A stretch of DNA of 64,000 nucleotides from VRUE01 sp963774405 (GCA_963774405.1 CAVZEV010000005.1:682001-746000), one strand, 5' to 3'; shown: positions 37,322 to 47,844, counted from the first letter of the stretch. Numbers and translations: made by a program. The notes: generated from the letters alone by a model not told the origin.

Positions 37322-38113
37322 TTACAGATTCGAGCCCGTCTTGCCCCCGCGCCATGTCCCCCGCGGCCGGCGGGTCGGCGCGCCGTCGCGGCGGTAGTCG
37401 CCACGGCTGAGGTGGTGCTCGAGGAAGACGTAGAGGACGATGAAGAGGTAGCGGCTGCCCATCTCGTTGAGTCGCAGCTTCGACGTCCCCGCTTTTCGGT
37501 TGGTCCAGGAGATCGGCACGATTCCGTAGCTGTAGCCACGGACCACGGCCTTCAGCGGCAGCTCGACGGTGAGGTTGAAGTGGTGCGAGAGGAGCGGCTG
37601 GATGTTCTCGATCACCTCGCGCCGGTAGGCCTTGAAGGCGTTGGTCGTGTCGTTGTAGCCGTGGCGGAAGAGGACGCGGATGCCGAAGTTGACGATCCGG
37701 TTCATGATCAGCTTCGAGCGCGGGTAGTCGAGAACGGTGGCGCCGTGGACGAAGCGGGAGCCAAAGGCGCACTCATAACCCTCTTCGAGCAGACGCTGGT
37801 AGGAGACGATGTCCTCCGGGCTGTCGGAGCCGTCGGCCATGACAACGGCCACGGCGTCCCCCTGAAAGGCCTCGAGGCCGGCCCGCACGGCGAAGCCGAA
37901 GCCGTTTTCGTAGGGCGAGGGCAGGCAGCGGACCTGCGGGTGCTCGGCGGCGATCCGCTCGACCACGGCCGCGGTGGCGTCGCTGCTGGAGTCGTCGACG
38001 ACGATCACCTCGTGGTCGATCTCCTCCCGGCTCAGGGTCGAGACGATGCCCTCGACGGTCTCGGCGACCGTCTCCTCCTCGTTGTAGGCGGGGATGACCA
38101 GCGAGAGCTTCAT
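37322..38113 (-). CDS. GT2 glycosyltransferase, polyprenyl-phosphate-sugar synthase type
   Basis: A 263-residue GT-A protein. It shows LSLVIPAYNEEETV at the N-terminus, the nucleotide-binding VVDDSSSD and the metal motif ADGSDSP. NDTTNAFKAYRREVI is typical of dolichyl/polyprenyl-phosphate mannose synthase-like enzymes. No membrane anchor is obvious. It could feed sugar-phosphate-lipid donors to the GT-C-like membrane proteins encoded next door, which is a reasonable but unproved pairing. The start overlaps the upstream epimerase stop (ATGA). Confidence 0.88.
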   Translation of the reverse strand: MKLSLVIPAYNEEETVAETVEGIVSTLSREEIDHEVIVVDDSSSDATAAVVERIAAEHPQVRCLPSPYENGFGFAVRAGLEAFQGDAVAVVMADGSDSPEDIVSYQRLLEEGYECAFGSRFVHGATVLDYPRSKLIMNRIVNFGIRVLFRHGYNDTTNAFKAYRREVIENIQPLLSHHFNLTVELPLKAVVRGYSYGIVPISWTNRKAGTSKLRLNEMGSRYLFIVLYVFLEHHLSRGDYRRDGAPTRRPRGTWRGGKTGSNL

Positions 38114-39183
38114 GCCGTGGCTGAGGCCCAGCGCTCGGCGTTGGCCTCGTAGATCTCGCGCAGGATCGTCTCCAGGTCGCGGCGCGGGCGCCAGCCGCCG
38201 TACTGGGAGCCGAACTCGTCGAGGTCGCTGACCCACCAGCGGTGATCGCCAACCCGCGCCTCGTCGCTCATCTCCCAGTTCAGCTCGCGCCCGGCGACTC
38301 GCTCGCAGAGAGCGATCGCCTCCAGCATCGAGCAGGCGTTCTCGCGGCCGCCGCCGATGTTGAAGACCGCCGCCGCCCGCGGCTTCTCGTGAAAGAGCAG
38401 GAAGGCGTCGACCAGGTCGGCGCTGTGCACGTTGTCGCGCACCTGCTTGCCTTCGTAGCCGAAGACGGTGTAGGGATCGCCGGTGACCGTGCACCTCATT
38501 AGGTAGGCGAGGAAGCCGTGAAGCTGGGCGCCGGCGTGGTTGGGGCCGGTGAGGCAGCCGCCGCGGAAGCAGACCGTGGGCATCTCGAAATAGCGGCCGT
38601 ACTCCTGCACGAGCAGGTCGGCAGCCGCCTTGGAGGCGCCGAAGAGCGAGTGCAGGGTCGAGTCGATCGACATCGTCGTGTCGATGCCGCCGAACCACTC
38701 GTGATCGGCAGGCAGCTCGAGCCGCGTCTCCAGCTCTTCCAGCGGCAGGTAGTTGGGCCTGTCGCCGTAGACCTTGTTGGTCGAGGTGAAGATGAAGGTC
38801 GCCTCGGGGCAGTGCTGCCGGGTCGCCTCGAGCAGATTGAGCGTGCCATTGGCGTTGATCGTGAAGTCGGCCTGCGGGTCGCTGGCGGCCCAGTCGTGCG
38901 AGGGCTGGGCGGCCGTGTGGATGACCAGCTCGATCTCCCTGCCGCTCTCGGCGAAGACGCGGTTGATGCCCTCGTCGTCGCGGATGTCGAGGTCGGCGGT
39001 GCGGAAGGTCTCGAGCTCGCGGTTGAGCCGCTCGGTCACCGACGCGGTCGACGCGGAGGGGCCGAAGAGGGTGGCGCGGGTGTCGTTCTCGATCCCGACC
39101 ACGTCGTAGCCGGCCTCGACCAGGCGGGCCGCCGACTCGGAGCCGATCAGTCCCCCTGATCCTGTGACTATCGCCTTCGGCAT
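38110..39183 (-). CDS. NAD-dependent sugar epimerase, CDP-paratose 2-epimerase-like
   Basis: A 357-residue extended SDR. The Rossmann motif GSGGLIG is at residues 8-14, FIFTSTNKVYGDRPN contains the Ser/Thr of the active site, and the catalytic Tyr/Lys position is replaced by the FGASK segment (Phe at the Tyr position), which deserves checking. STNKVYGD and CFRGGCLTG are typical of CDP-paratose 2-epimerase (tyvelose pathway) relatives. It is in an operon with a second epimerase and a GT2. No other CDP-sugar genes are visible, so the nucleotide carrier is uncertain. Confidence 0.8.
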   Translation of the reverse strand: MPKAIVTGSGGLIGSESAARLVEAGYDVVGIENDTRATLFGPSASTASVTERLNRELETFRTADLDIRDDEGINRVFAESGREIELVIHTAAQPSHDWAASDPQADFTINANGTLNLLEATRQHCPEATFIFTSTNKVYGDRPNYLPLEELETRLELPADHEWFGGIDTTMSIDSTLHSLFGASKAAADLLVQEYGRYFEMPTVCFRGGCLTGPNHAGAQLHGFLAYLMRCTVTGDPYTVFGYEGKQVRDNVHSADLVDAFLLFHEKPRAAAVFNIGGGRENACSMLEAIALCERVAGRELNWEMSDEARVGDHRWWVSDLDEFGSQYGGWRPRRDLETILREIYEANAERWASATA

Positions 39184-39206
39184 GGTTTCTCCTATCCCCT
39201 TTCCGG

Positions 39207-40274
39207 CTAGCGTTCGAAACCCAGCGCGGCCCGCAGCGAGTCCTCATGCGCCGCCGACCACTCGAGCAGGTCGGCGAGCACGTCGCGTGGGCCCCGGCGC
39301 GGGCGCCACGAGGTTAGAGAATGCAGTCGCGAGCAGTCGCTGAGGTAGACCGGCACGTCGCCGGGCCGGGTCTCGGGCTCGATTCCGATCGGCACCTCGT
39401 TGCCGGTCAGCTCGCGGCAGATCGCGGTCGTCTCCAGCAGCGAGAGGCTGCACTCGCGCCCGCCGCCGGCGTTGGCGGTGACGCCGCTCCAGCGCTGCGG
39501 GTCGCCAAGCTGCTCCTCGACCAGGTCGATCAGGTCGTCGACATGGAGCAGGTCGCGCACCTGCTTGCCCGAGCCGCCGTAGCCGATGTAGCTGAGCGGC
39601 CGGCCGAAGAGGTGGCTGAGCAGCCACCAGGAGAAGACGCCCTGGTCGACCTTGCCCATCTGCCAGGGCCCGGCGATGACGCCGCAGCGGTTGATGACCG
39701 CGCGCAGCCCGAAGGCGTCGGCGTACTCCTCGATCAGCAGCTCGGCGGATAGCTTGGTCGCGCCGTAGAGCGTGCGCGCCCCGGCCAGGGGAAAGTCCTC
39801 GGCGATGCCGGCCGGCCCGGCGCCGGCGATCGGTTGGGAGGCGCTCAGCTCGAAGCGGGTCTCGGTCTCCTCCAGCTCCAGCTCCAGCTGGGGCGCGACC
39901 GGGTAGACGCGGCTGGTCGAGAGGAAGACGACGAAGGCCTCCTCGGCCCGCGCCCGCTCGAGGCAGTTGAAGGCGCCGAGCAGGTTGGTCTGGACCGAGT
40001 AGGAGGGGTCGCCGAAGCCGGCGAGGACCGATGGCTCGGCTGAGCACTCGACCATCGCATCGAAGCGCCCCGCCGCCCGGAGGTCGGCCGGCTCGCGCAC
40101 GTCGCCGTGCAGGAACTCGATCCCGGCCTCGCGCAGCCGTGGCAGGTTGAGCTCGGCGCCGCGCCGCATCAGGTTGTCGAGGGCGACGATCTCCCACTCG
40201 GGATGGCGCTCGGCCAGGGCGACGACGAGGTTGCCGCCGACGAAGCCGGCGCCCCCTGTTACCAGGACGCGCAA
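39207..40274 (-). CDS. NAD-dependent nucleotide-sugar epimerase/dehydratase
   Basis: A 355-residue extended SDR with GGAGFVGG near residue 7, FLSTSRVYP, catalytic YGATK, and NRCGVIAGPWQMGKVDQG. It is distantly related to the neighbouring epimerase, suggesting duplication within the operon. Substrate is unknown; the closest pattern is CDP-paratose/UDP-sugar epimerase-like proteins. It sits 4 nt behind the methyltransferase gene. Confidence 0.82.
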   Translation of the reverse strand: MRVLVTGGAGFVGGNLVVALAERHPEWEIVALDNLMRRGAELNLPRLREAGIEFLHGDVREPADLRAAGRFDAMVECSAEPSVLAGFGDPSYSVQTNLLGAFNCLERARAEEAFVVFLSTSRVYPVAPQLELELEETETRFELSASQPIAGAGPAGIAEDFPLAGARTLYGATKLSAELLIEEYADAFGLRAVINRCGVIAGPWQMGKVDQGVFSWWLLSHLFGRPLSYIGYGGSGKQVRDLLHVDDLIDLVEEQLGDPQRWSGVTANAGGGRECSLSLLETTAICRELTGNEVPIGIEPETRPGDVPVYLSDCSRLHSLTSWRPRRGPRDVLADLLEWSAAHEDSLRAALGFER

Positions 40275-40278
40275 GGCC

Positions 40279-40923
40279 TCAGCGCCGGCCGATCACCAGG
40301 AACTGCTTGCCGAGCAGCTTCCAGGCGAGCGGCGTGCGCAGGTAGAGGCCGGTGAGCTGCGGCGAGGGGGGCAGGATGCCCCTGAACGAGTAGGGCAGGT
40401 AGCGGGGGATGACGCGCTGCGGCTCGAAGCCGGCGGCGTAGAGGTGCTCGGCGATCGCCACGTGGGTCAGCGCCACGTAGTGGTCGGCGCAGTCCCAGTA
40501 CTCCTTCGAGCAGTAGCGGTAGTTGGGCCCCATGATCGCGATCCGCCCGCCGGGCACCATCGAGTCGCGCATCTTTTCCAGGAACTGCGAGATCGCCTCC
40601 TGGTCGTAGAGGTGCTCGAGGAAGTTGGAGGCGAAGACGCCGTCGAAGTGCTCGCCCGGCAGCTCGGCGTCCATGATCCTCGAGGTGACGAATTTGACCC
40701 CCTCGGTGCGCTCGGCCTCTTCGTATGCGACCTCGTCGACCGCCCAGCGCTCGGCGGCGGGAATCGAGCAGATGAACTCACCGCGGCCGGCGGCGGCGTC
40801 GAGCACCTTCTGCGGCGAGCCCATCAGGCCGTGCACGTGCGGCGCGATCTCCTCCCAGACCCGCAGCCGGGCGGCCTGGTCGATGTCGCGGAAGCGGTAT
40901 GAGTAGAGGCGCTCGTAGTTCAT
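40279..40923 (-). CDS. Class I SAM-dependent methyltransferase
   Basis: A 214-residue protein from ATG 40923; a longer frame to 41007 would enter the flippase gene. Motif I is KVLDAAAGRGEFICSI, followed by FDGVFASNFLEHL and VPGGRIAIMGPNYRYC. This is the usual architecture of small-molecule or sugar methyltransferases in polysaccharide loci. The substrate is probably a sugar of the repeat unit; this is inferred from location. Confidence 0.83.
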   Translation of the reverse strand: MNYERLYSYRFRDIDQAARLRVWEEIAPHVHGLMGSPQKVLDAAAGRGEFICSIPAAERWAVDEVAYEEAERTEGVKFVTSRIMDAELPGEHFDGVFASNFLEHLYDQEAISQFLEKMRDSMVPGGRIAIMGPNYRYCSKEYWDCADHYVALTHVAIAEHLYAAGFEPQRVIPRYLPYSFRGILPPSPQLTGLYLRTPLAWKLLGKQFLVIGRR

Positions 40924-40957
40924 CGGTGGCCCGGGGATCTGCCGGGCGAGCACGATC

Positions 40958-42418
40958 CTATTCAGCGCTCCTGTCACCAAGTCGCCCGGGCAGCAGCGGC
41001 CGGGCAATGCGCAGCGCCGATCGCAGTTCCTCCCGCATCGCCAGCGCCGCCAGCGCGGTCCAGATGGCGGCGATCAGGAGGAGTTGCGAGACCAGGCCGA
41101 GCAGATCGTCTCCAAAGGGCGCCACGTAGCCCGCGATGGCGGCGAGCGCGCCGATGGCGAATGCCCGCAGCAACGGGGGTCCGGCAACCCGCATCTCCGG
41201 CTCGGCGCCGACCCCGAGCACGGCCAGGCTGACCAGGGCCGACCCGCTCATCGCCAGCCCGACCCCGGTCGAGTCGAGGGACGGCACGGCGAGCACGGCG
41301 ATCAGCCCCATCGCCGCCGCCGAGGCCAGGACGGCCGCGATCGGCAGGTTCGGGCGCCCTTCCGACAGCGCCAGCGCGATCGTTGCCGGGATCGCGCTGG
41401 CGAGCAGCAGTACCCCCGGGGAGGCGCTCAGCACCAGGTCGACGGTCGGCAGCCAGCGAGCGCCGAGGACGACCGTCACCAGGGCGTGGGAGGAGCCGGT
41501 GAGCAGCGCCAGCGGCAGGCTCGCCAGCGTCGCCGAGAGCGCCGCGGCGCGGCCGGCACGACGTGGCCGCTCCGCCGCCGAGCGCGCCAGGGCGGGGAAG
41601 GAGACGCGCTGCATCGCCGAGGCGAGCGCGGTGGGGAGGGAGAAGAGGCGCGATGCCATCGCGTAGAAGCCGGCCAGGGTGGTGCCGCCGATTGCGGCGA
41701 CGATCGCGACGAAGCCGAGCCCCCGGGACAGGGTGAGGAGCTGCAGCAGGCTCGCGCGCAGGCCGAAATGGGCCAGCGCGCGGACCGCCGCGAGGTCGAG
41801 GGAGAGGCCGGCCCCGGGCCGGGTGAGTGCCGCCGCGCAGAGTAGGCCCGCCGCGGCCGCGGCGGGAACCGCGCCGGCGAGGCTGAAGGCACCGAGGCCG
41901 ACCAGGGCTCCGATCAGGGCGAAGGCGTTGAAGGAGAGCGTCTCGGCGGTCTCGACCAGGGCCACCCGGCCGAACCTGAGGTGCCGCTCGAGACGCACCA
42001 TCGGCACCGCGCGCAGGGCATACAGCGGGACCGCCAGGCTCGTGGCGGCGACCACCTTGATCGATTCCCCGTGTACGCCGAGGGCGGGCAGCGCGCCAAA
42101 GGTGATCGCCAGTATCGCCAGGGCAAAGGCCGACCCGCTGGCGAAGAGGAATCCCGCCACCGCGCGCTGCTGACGCCGCGTCGGGTCCTCGGGTTGGCGG
42201 ATCAGTGCGGCGCTGAGGCCAGCGCCGCTGGCGACCTGGGCAACGCTCTGAATCGCGGTCGCCACCGCGAAGAGCCCGTAGTCGGCTGGCGTCAGCAGCC
42301 GCGCCAGGACGAGCGTCACGCCGACGGTCAGCACCTGCAGCAGCAGTGTGCGGCTGACCAAGATGCCGACGCCCCGAGCGGCGGTTGCCGCAAGCGGCTG
42401 CCCCGTCACTCCACCCAT
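40958..42418 (-). CDS. Wzx-type oligosaccharide flippase
   Basis: A 486-residue membrane protein of the MOP (polysaccharide transport) superfamily with 12-14 predicted helices. The signature VLARLLTPADYGLFAVATAIQ sits in the first helices. It would move undecaprenyl-diphosphate-linked repeat units across the membrane. A second, closely similar flippase gene lies at 47874-49341. It is divergent from an FkbM methyltransferase gene 21 bp away. Confidence 0.88.
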   Translation of the reverse strand: MGGVTGQPLAATAARGVGILVSRTLLLQVLTVGVTLVLARLLTPADYGLFAVATAIQSVAQVASGAGLSAALIRQPEDPTRRQQRAVAGFLFASGSAFALAILAITFGALPALGVHGESIKVVAATSLAVPLYALRAVPMVRLERHLRFGRVALVETAETLSFNAFALIGALVGLGAFSLAGAVPAAAAAGLLCAAALTRPGAGLSLDLAAVRALAHFGLRASLLQLLTLSRGLGFVAIVAAIGGTTLAGFYAMASRLFSLPTALASAMQRVSFPALARSAAERPRRAGRAAALSATLASLPLALLTGSSHALVTVVLGARWLPTVDLVLSASPGVLLLASAIPATIALALSEGRPNLPIAAVLASAAAMGLIAVLAVPSLDSTGVGLAMSGSALVSLAVLGVGAEPEMRVAGPPLLRAFAIGALAAIAGYVAPFGDDLLGLVSQLLLIAAIWTALAALAMREELRSALRIARPLLPGRLGDRSAE

Positions 42419-42439
42419 TATGAATAGGGTGCAGCCGGG

Positions 42440-43208
42440 ATGAATCCAGGCAGCCTCGTCAAGCGCTCAGCCCGAAAGGCGCTTGAGCAGACACCACAGG
42501 GTCGCGCCTATCTCGAGGGGCGCCTTCGCCGCAGGGCCACCGAGCAGCACGCTCGCGGGGTGGCTTTCTATGGCGCCCTGGTCGCCCCCGGGGGCCTTTG
42601 CTTCGACATCGGTGCCAACGTCGGGGACAGGACCGAGATGCTGCGCGAGGTGGACGCTCGGGTGGTCGCGGTCGAGCCGCAGAGCGCATGTGTGCGGGTC
42701 TTGCGCGAGAGGTTCGCCGAGGATTCCGAGGTGACCGTCGTCGCTTCCGCGGTTGGCAACAGCCCCGGCAAGGCCGAGATCGCCGTTTGCGACGATGAAC
42801 CCGACCATCTCCACGATGTCGACTCGCTGGCAGAACGAGGGTCGGTTTTCAGATCAAACTTGGACCCGAAAAGAAGAGGTCGAGTTGACCACGCTGGACC
42901 AGCTGATCGCCGAGTACGGCTCTCCCAGCTTCTGCAAGATCGACGTCGAGGGCTTTGAGCGGCAGGTACTGGAGGGCCTTTCCTCGCCCGTTAGCTGCAT
43001 TTCCTTCGAGTTCACTCGCGAGTTCCTCGATGACGCCCGCGTCTGCGTGAGCTTGCTCGAGAACTTGGGTTCGATCGAGGTCAACGCCTCTTTCGGCGAG
43101 ACGATGCAGCTTGCCGGGAGCTGGGTCGACCCAGAGCGGATCTTCTCGACGATTGAAGCTCAACCTGAAGATTGTGACTGGGGCGATATCTACGTGCGTT
43201 CCCGCTAG
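42440..43208 (+). CDS. FkbM-family methyltransferase (one frameshift)
   Basis: Two frames join near 42798, where one extra base (GACGATGAACC instead of GACGANAACC) breaks the gene. The 5' frame gives GLCFDIGANVGDRTEML (SAM motif I) and VVAVEPQ. The 3' frame gives NPTISTMSTRW, RFSDQTW and SFCKIDVEGFERQVL, the classical FkbM order. Full length is about 255 residues. FkbM enzymes O-methylate sugars or polyketides. Here a glycan target is likely. Convergent with the fcl remnant. Confidence 0.75.
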
Positions 43209-44170
43209 GCGGGATTCTTCGCGTCGCGAAAGCTCGCGATTGTCTCTGCCAGTCCCCGGTCGAGGGCGGTTTGCGCCCTGAAGCCGATCAGATCTGCGGC
43301 CCGGCCCACGTCGAGGTAGCGCGTCGGCTGGCCGTCCGGGCGCGAGCTGTCCCAGACCGTCTCGCCCTCGAAGCCGGCCGCCGCCGAAACCAGCTCGGCG
43401 AGGTCGCGGATCTTCGTCTCGATCCCGGTGCCGACGTTGAAGGGCTCGGAGGAATCGGCGTGCTCGGCGGCGAGGACCAGCGCCCGCGCCGCGTCGTCGA
43501 CGTAGAGGAACTCGCGCGAGGGCTCGCCGGTGCCCCAGAGCACGACCTCGGGCTCGCCCGTCGGCCGCGGCGGTCACGTACTTGTGGACCATCGCCGCGA
43601 TCACGTGCGAGTCCTCGAGGTCGAAGTTGTCCTCGGGCCCGTAGAGGTTGGCGATCACCGGCACGCAGGAGTCGAGCCCATACTGGCGCCGGTAGGAGTC
43701 GGAGAGGACGATCAGCATCTTCTTGGCGAGCCCGTAGGGGGCGTTCGACTCCTCCGGGTAGCCGTCCCAGAGGTCGTCCTCGCTGAACGGGACCGGGGTG
43801 AACTTGGGGTAGGCGCAGACCGAGCAGGCGGCGACCAGCTTGCTCGACGCCGAGCTCCCGGCAGGCCTCGAAGACGTTGAGCCCCATCGCCATGTTGTCG
43901 CGGATCAGCGGTGCCGGGGTTGCGGCGGTTGTAGCCGATGCCGCCGACGTTGGCCGCCAGGTGGAGGACGACCTCGGCGCCGCGCGAGCGCCTCGCGGCA
44001 GGCGGCCGGGTCGGTGAGGTCGTGCTCGGCCGAGCGCGGCACGTGCACCTCGGCGCCGAGCTCGTTCGAGCAGCCGCACCGTCGGCTTGCCGAGGAAGCC
44101 GGCGCCGCCGGTGACGACGACCTGCTTGCCCTGCCAGAAGCCGCGCGCTCGGGCTCGCCGCTCGGCTCAC
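43205..44170 (-). pseudogene. fcl: GDP-L-fucose synthase, broken by several single-base insertions
   Basis: Joined frames read GKQVVVTGGAGFLGKPT, EVVLHLAANVGGIGYN, LIRDNMAMGLNVFEACRE, VAACSVCAYPK and YGLAKKM (catalytic Tyr/Lys), then PVIANLYGPEDNFD to the end. This is GDP-4-keto-6-deoxymannose epimerase/reductase. Extra bases were placed at about 43565, 43845, 43915, 43985, 44067 and 44145. The conserved residues survive, so error in the consensus is more likely than true decay. It follows gmd directly; their ends meet at about 44170. Confidence 0.75.
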
Positions 44171-45190
44171 CTCAGGCTGACCTTCCCGGAGAGCTGGTCG
44201 TCGAGCGCGGCGATGTCGGCGTCGACCATCAGCTCGACCAGCTCGCTGGAAGCGCACCTTCGGCTCCCAGCCGAGCTTCTCGCGCGCCTTGCTGGGATCG
44301 CCCAGCAGCGAGTCGACCTCGGACGGGACGGAAGTAGCGGGGGTCGATCTCGACGTGCTCGTCGGGGTCGAGGCCGGCGTGCTCGAAGGCGACCTCAAGC
44401 GACTCGCGCACCGAGTGCTTCTCGCCGGTGGCGACGACGTAGTCGTCGGGCTCCTCGGCCTGCAGCATCATCCACATCGCCTCGACGAAGTCCGGCGCGT
44501 AGCCCCAGTCGCGCTCGGCGTCGAGGTTGCCCATGTAGAGCTTGTCCTGCAGGCCGGCCTTGATCCGCGCCACGGCGCGGGTGATCTTGCGGGTGACGAA
44601 GGTCTCGCCACGCCGCGGGCGACTCGTGGTTGAAGAGGATGCCGTTGACGGCGAACATCCCGTAGGCCTCGCGGTAGTTGACCGTCGCCCAGTAGGCGGC
44701 GACCTTGGCGACCGCGTAGGGGCTGCGGGGATGGAAGCGGCGTGCTCTCGTTTTGCGGCGGCGGCGAGGCGCCGAACATCTCCGAGGAGGAGGCCTGGTA
44801 GAAGCGGGTCTGCACCTCCGACTCGCGGATCGCCTCGAGCAGGCGCAGGGTGCCGGTCCCGGTGACGTCGAAGGTGTACTCGGGGATGTCGAAGGAGACC
44901 CGGACGTGGCTCTGGGCGCCGAGGTGGTAGATCTCGTCCGGCTGCAGCTTGTAGATCAGCCGGGTCAGGGCGACCGGGTCGGTGAGGTCGCCGTAGTGGG
45001 AGAAGAGCCGCGCGCCCTGCTCGTGCGGATCGCGGTAGAGGTGCTCGATGCGGCCGGTGTTGAAGCTCGAGGAGCGGCGGATGATGCCGTGCACCTCGTA
45101 GCCCTTGGCGAGCAGCAGGTCGGCCAGGTAGGAGCCGTCCTGGCCGGTGAGGCCGGTGATCAGGGCGCGCTTGTCGGTCTCGGCGACCAT
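44167..45190 (-). pseudogene. gmd: GDP-mannose 4,6-dehydratase, broken by single-base insertions
   Basis: The 5' half is intact: RALITGLTGQDGSYLADLL, GIIRRSSSFNTGRIEHLY, IYHLGAQSHVRVSF and FYQASSSEMFGAS. The rest needs four one-base removals (about 44737, 44617, 44325, 44249), then reads ETFVTRKITRAVARIKAG and LGWEPKVRF to a TGA at 44167. It converts GDP-mannose to GDP-4-keto-6-deoxymannose, the substrate of Fcl encoded next. AAAGGAT precedes the ATG at 45190. Confidence 0.8.
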
Positions 45191-45205
45191 GGACGGTTGA
45201 TCCTT

Positions 45206-45989
45206 TCAGACTGCCTGGAAGAGGCCGTTCAGCTGTAGCAGCTCGCCGCTTGCCGGGTCGACGAACTCGGGCTCGAGGTGCGTCGGCTTGAAGCCCGTGC
45301 TCCCGCATCAGCTCGATCATCTCGCCGGCAAGGAGCTGGCCCTCGTAGAGGGGGGTCAGCGAGAGCTCCAGCTCGACGGCTCGCGCATCCCGCGAGCACC
45401 CCGACCGCCCCTTTGAGGACTTCATGCTCAAAGCCCTGGGTGTCCACCTTCAGGTAGCCGTGCCGGCTGAGCTGTCGAAATCGGTCGAGCTCGTCGTCGA
45501 GGGTCGCGACCCGGATCTCCTCCGCGCGCTCGTACCGCGAGTCGGCGACGGCACGTTCAGTGGGCCTCCTCCATCGCCAACAGTGAGCTGCTGAAGCCGT
45601 CGTTGCCCGAGACATTGATCGTCGCCGTCCCGGCCGGCTGCCGGCGGCGCGGTTGTGGCACTCCAAGCGGAGTCCCCGGCGGCGACAGCAGAGAAGCCGT
45701 TCGAACTGGCTGCATCACCGGCTCGAAGGAGACGATCTGGCCCGTGGTATCCGTCAGCCCGCGAAGCTGCCCCCGTACTCGCCGGCGTGGGCTCCGACGT
45801 CGATCACCACGTCGACGTCGGGCACGCCAGGATCGCCGCTCGCGCCCCCGCAAGGGTGTTTCGATGCCTGCCGCGCGTGGATGTCGAGGCGGCGCAGCAG
45901 CCGCTTGAGCCGTGCTCTTCAATCTGGTCGGAGCTTCGACCGAGGTCATCAGATAGCCGGTCGAGCAGCTGCTTGACCGTGAGCCTCAT
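45206..45989 (-). pseudogene. Second FkbM-family methyltransferase, broken by single-base insertions
   Basis: From ATG 45989 the pieces read MRLTVKQLLDRLSDDLG, VVIDVGAHAGEYG (SAM motif I), TDTTGQIVSFEPV, HGYLKVDTQGFEHEVLKGA and, in the last frame, LTPLYEGQLLAGEMIELM to LFQAV and TGA at 45206. About 260 residues when repaired. It starts in an ATGA overlap with the glycosyltransferase upstream. A sugar O-methyltransferase role is inferred. Confidence 0.7.
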
Positions 45990-46880
45990 CAGTGCGCGGG
46001 AAGAGCCGGGTCAGCCAGAAGGAGATCCGGTGCCGCTCGAAGCACCGACGGCATGAAGCGCAGACCCTTCGCGGCCGCCGCGGAGGCGTCCTGGTAGCGG
46101 CCCTCGCCCAGCGCCCGCTCGATCTCTTCGGAGATCTCGTAGCGACCGGCCAGCGCGAGCGCGGCGCCGGCCTGCTGGAACATGTCGTGCTTGAGGTAGA
46201 TCCGGTGCCGCTCGAGGACGATGTCGCGCAGCGGGGTGTCACCGCTCTTGCTCCCGTCGAAGATCTCCAGCAGCGCCAGCGAACGGTCGACGTAGCGGGA
46301 GTCGATGCCGGCCCCCAGCAGCCGGATCGAGTAGTCGAGGTCCATCTCCATCCTGCAGTCCTCGTCCAGCTCGTCCGACCCTCTCCAGCGCCCAGCGGGC
46401 GAACATCGTCCCCGGGGCGATCAGTCCGACGTTGTTGAAGTCGAGCTCCGCCAGGCTCGCCTTGCGGGGCGGCCTCAAGCACGTCGCGATGACCGCGCCG
46501 GTCGCGGTCGAGGTTGCCGTAGACCCAGCCGATACCGGGGTTTTGCCGGAAGAGCAAACGGCCTCTGCCACCGAGTCCGGATAGAGCACGTCGTCGGCGT
46601 TGAGCCAGACGATCAGCTCGCCGCTCGACTGCTGGAAGAAGGCCTTGTTCATCGCGTCGCACTGGCCGCGGTCGGGCTCGGAGATCCAGCGAATCCGATC
46701 ATGCTCGGCAAGCACCTCGAGGGCGCCGTTGGTCGAGCCGCCGTCGACGACCACGTGCTCGATCGGCGAGTAGGACTGGGCCTCGACGCTCTCGATGCAG
46801 CGAACGAGCTTGTCGAGGGGCGGGTCGAAGGCCGCGGTGGCGATCGAGACCAGGGGGCGATCGGGAAGCTGCTGACTCAC
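45989..46880 (-). pseudogene. GT2 glycosyltransferase A, broken by single-base insertions
   Basis: The GTG at 46880 begins SQQLPDRPLVSIATAAFD. Then come VVVDGGSTNGALEVL and ELIVWLNADDVLYPDS with the DxD-like metal site. The C-terminal half, in another frame, reads DLDYSIRLLGAGI and continues to a TGA at 45991. It resembles WcaA-like GT2 enzymes for surface polysaccharides. Extra bases lie between about 46350 and 46560. Confidence 0.7.
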
Positions 46881-46924
46881 GCGCGCCAATCCTTTCAGGC
46901 GCTGTGGCCGCTGTTGCGCGAGGG

Positions 46925-47844
46925 TCAAGCGCCCGGCGCAGGCTCAGCTTGGTCACGTTGCGCCCGATGGGAGGATCCGGGCGCCGGGAGGCCCCTGCCC
47001 GCGCGCCAGCCTTCAATCCGACCCTTGGCGCCGGCGAGCGTGCGCGCGCGCAGGAGCTGCCCGGCGCAGATCGCTGCCTCTCTTGCCAACGCCTGGAGCG
47101 CCGAGCGAGGGTGCGGGCTGTGATCCCGTAGCGCCGCAGCAGGTAGCCGCGGCTCCAGCCGGTCATCGCGTGCTTGCGGGCACTGCCGGCGCCGAGCGTC
47201 AGCGAGTAGCCGTGTATTGCCCGGGCCTGCGGCGCGAGCGCGCAGCGAGCGCCCTCGGCGCGCAGCCGCAGGGCGAGGTCGACGTCCTCGTAGTAGAGGA
47301 AGATCCGTTCGTCGAAGCCGCCGACGGCGTTGAACGCGTCGCGGTCATAGAGCGCCGCCCCGCCGGTAGGCCCGAGCGGGTCGGGCGCGCGCTCGAGCGG
47401 CGCTGATCGGTTCGCCGCGGAGGTAGTCGAACGCCATCAGGGTCTGGTCGACCGATGACGCCTGCCGAGTCGATTCGACTGGTGTCGCGTTCGCTCAGCA
47501 GCACTGCCGCGACCAGCTCGGCCCGAGCGCTGTCCGCCACCAGCCTCTCGACCATCGTCGGCTCGGCGACGGCGTCGTCGTTGAGCAGGACGATCGGGCC
47601 CTCTCCCGCCTCGCGGATCGCCCGATTGAGGGCGTTGCCGAAGCCGAGGTTGCGACCGAAAGCCGATCCTGGTCACCTCGGGAAATTGTTCGCTCAGCAG
47701 TGCGGAGCAGCCCTCGCCCTCGCCGTTATCGGCGACGACGATGTGGATGCGAAAGTCTGTTGTTGAAGTGAAGCAAGGCAGCGCCGCAGGTTCTCGCCGC
47801 CGTTGAGGGTCGGGATGTAGACGGTTGGGATTTGGGTTCGTCAT
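46925..47844 (-). pseudogene. GT2 glycosyltransferase B (rhamnosyltransferase-like), broken by single-base insertions
   Basis: After repair the protein starts MTNPNPTVYIPTLNGGENL and continues FRIHIVVADNGEGEG, IVLLNDDAVAEPTMVERL, GGAALYDRDAFNAVGG and IFLYYEDVDLALRLRAEG, typical of WbbL/GT2 rhamnosyltransferase-like enzymes. It ends in a TGA at 46925. At least five one-base insertions are needed (first near 47824). Donor could be dTDP-rhamnose from the rml genes; that is inference. Confidence 0.7.
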
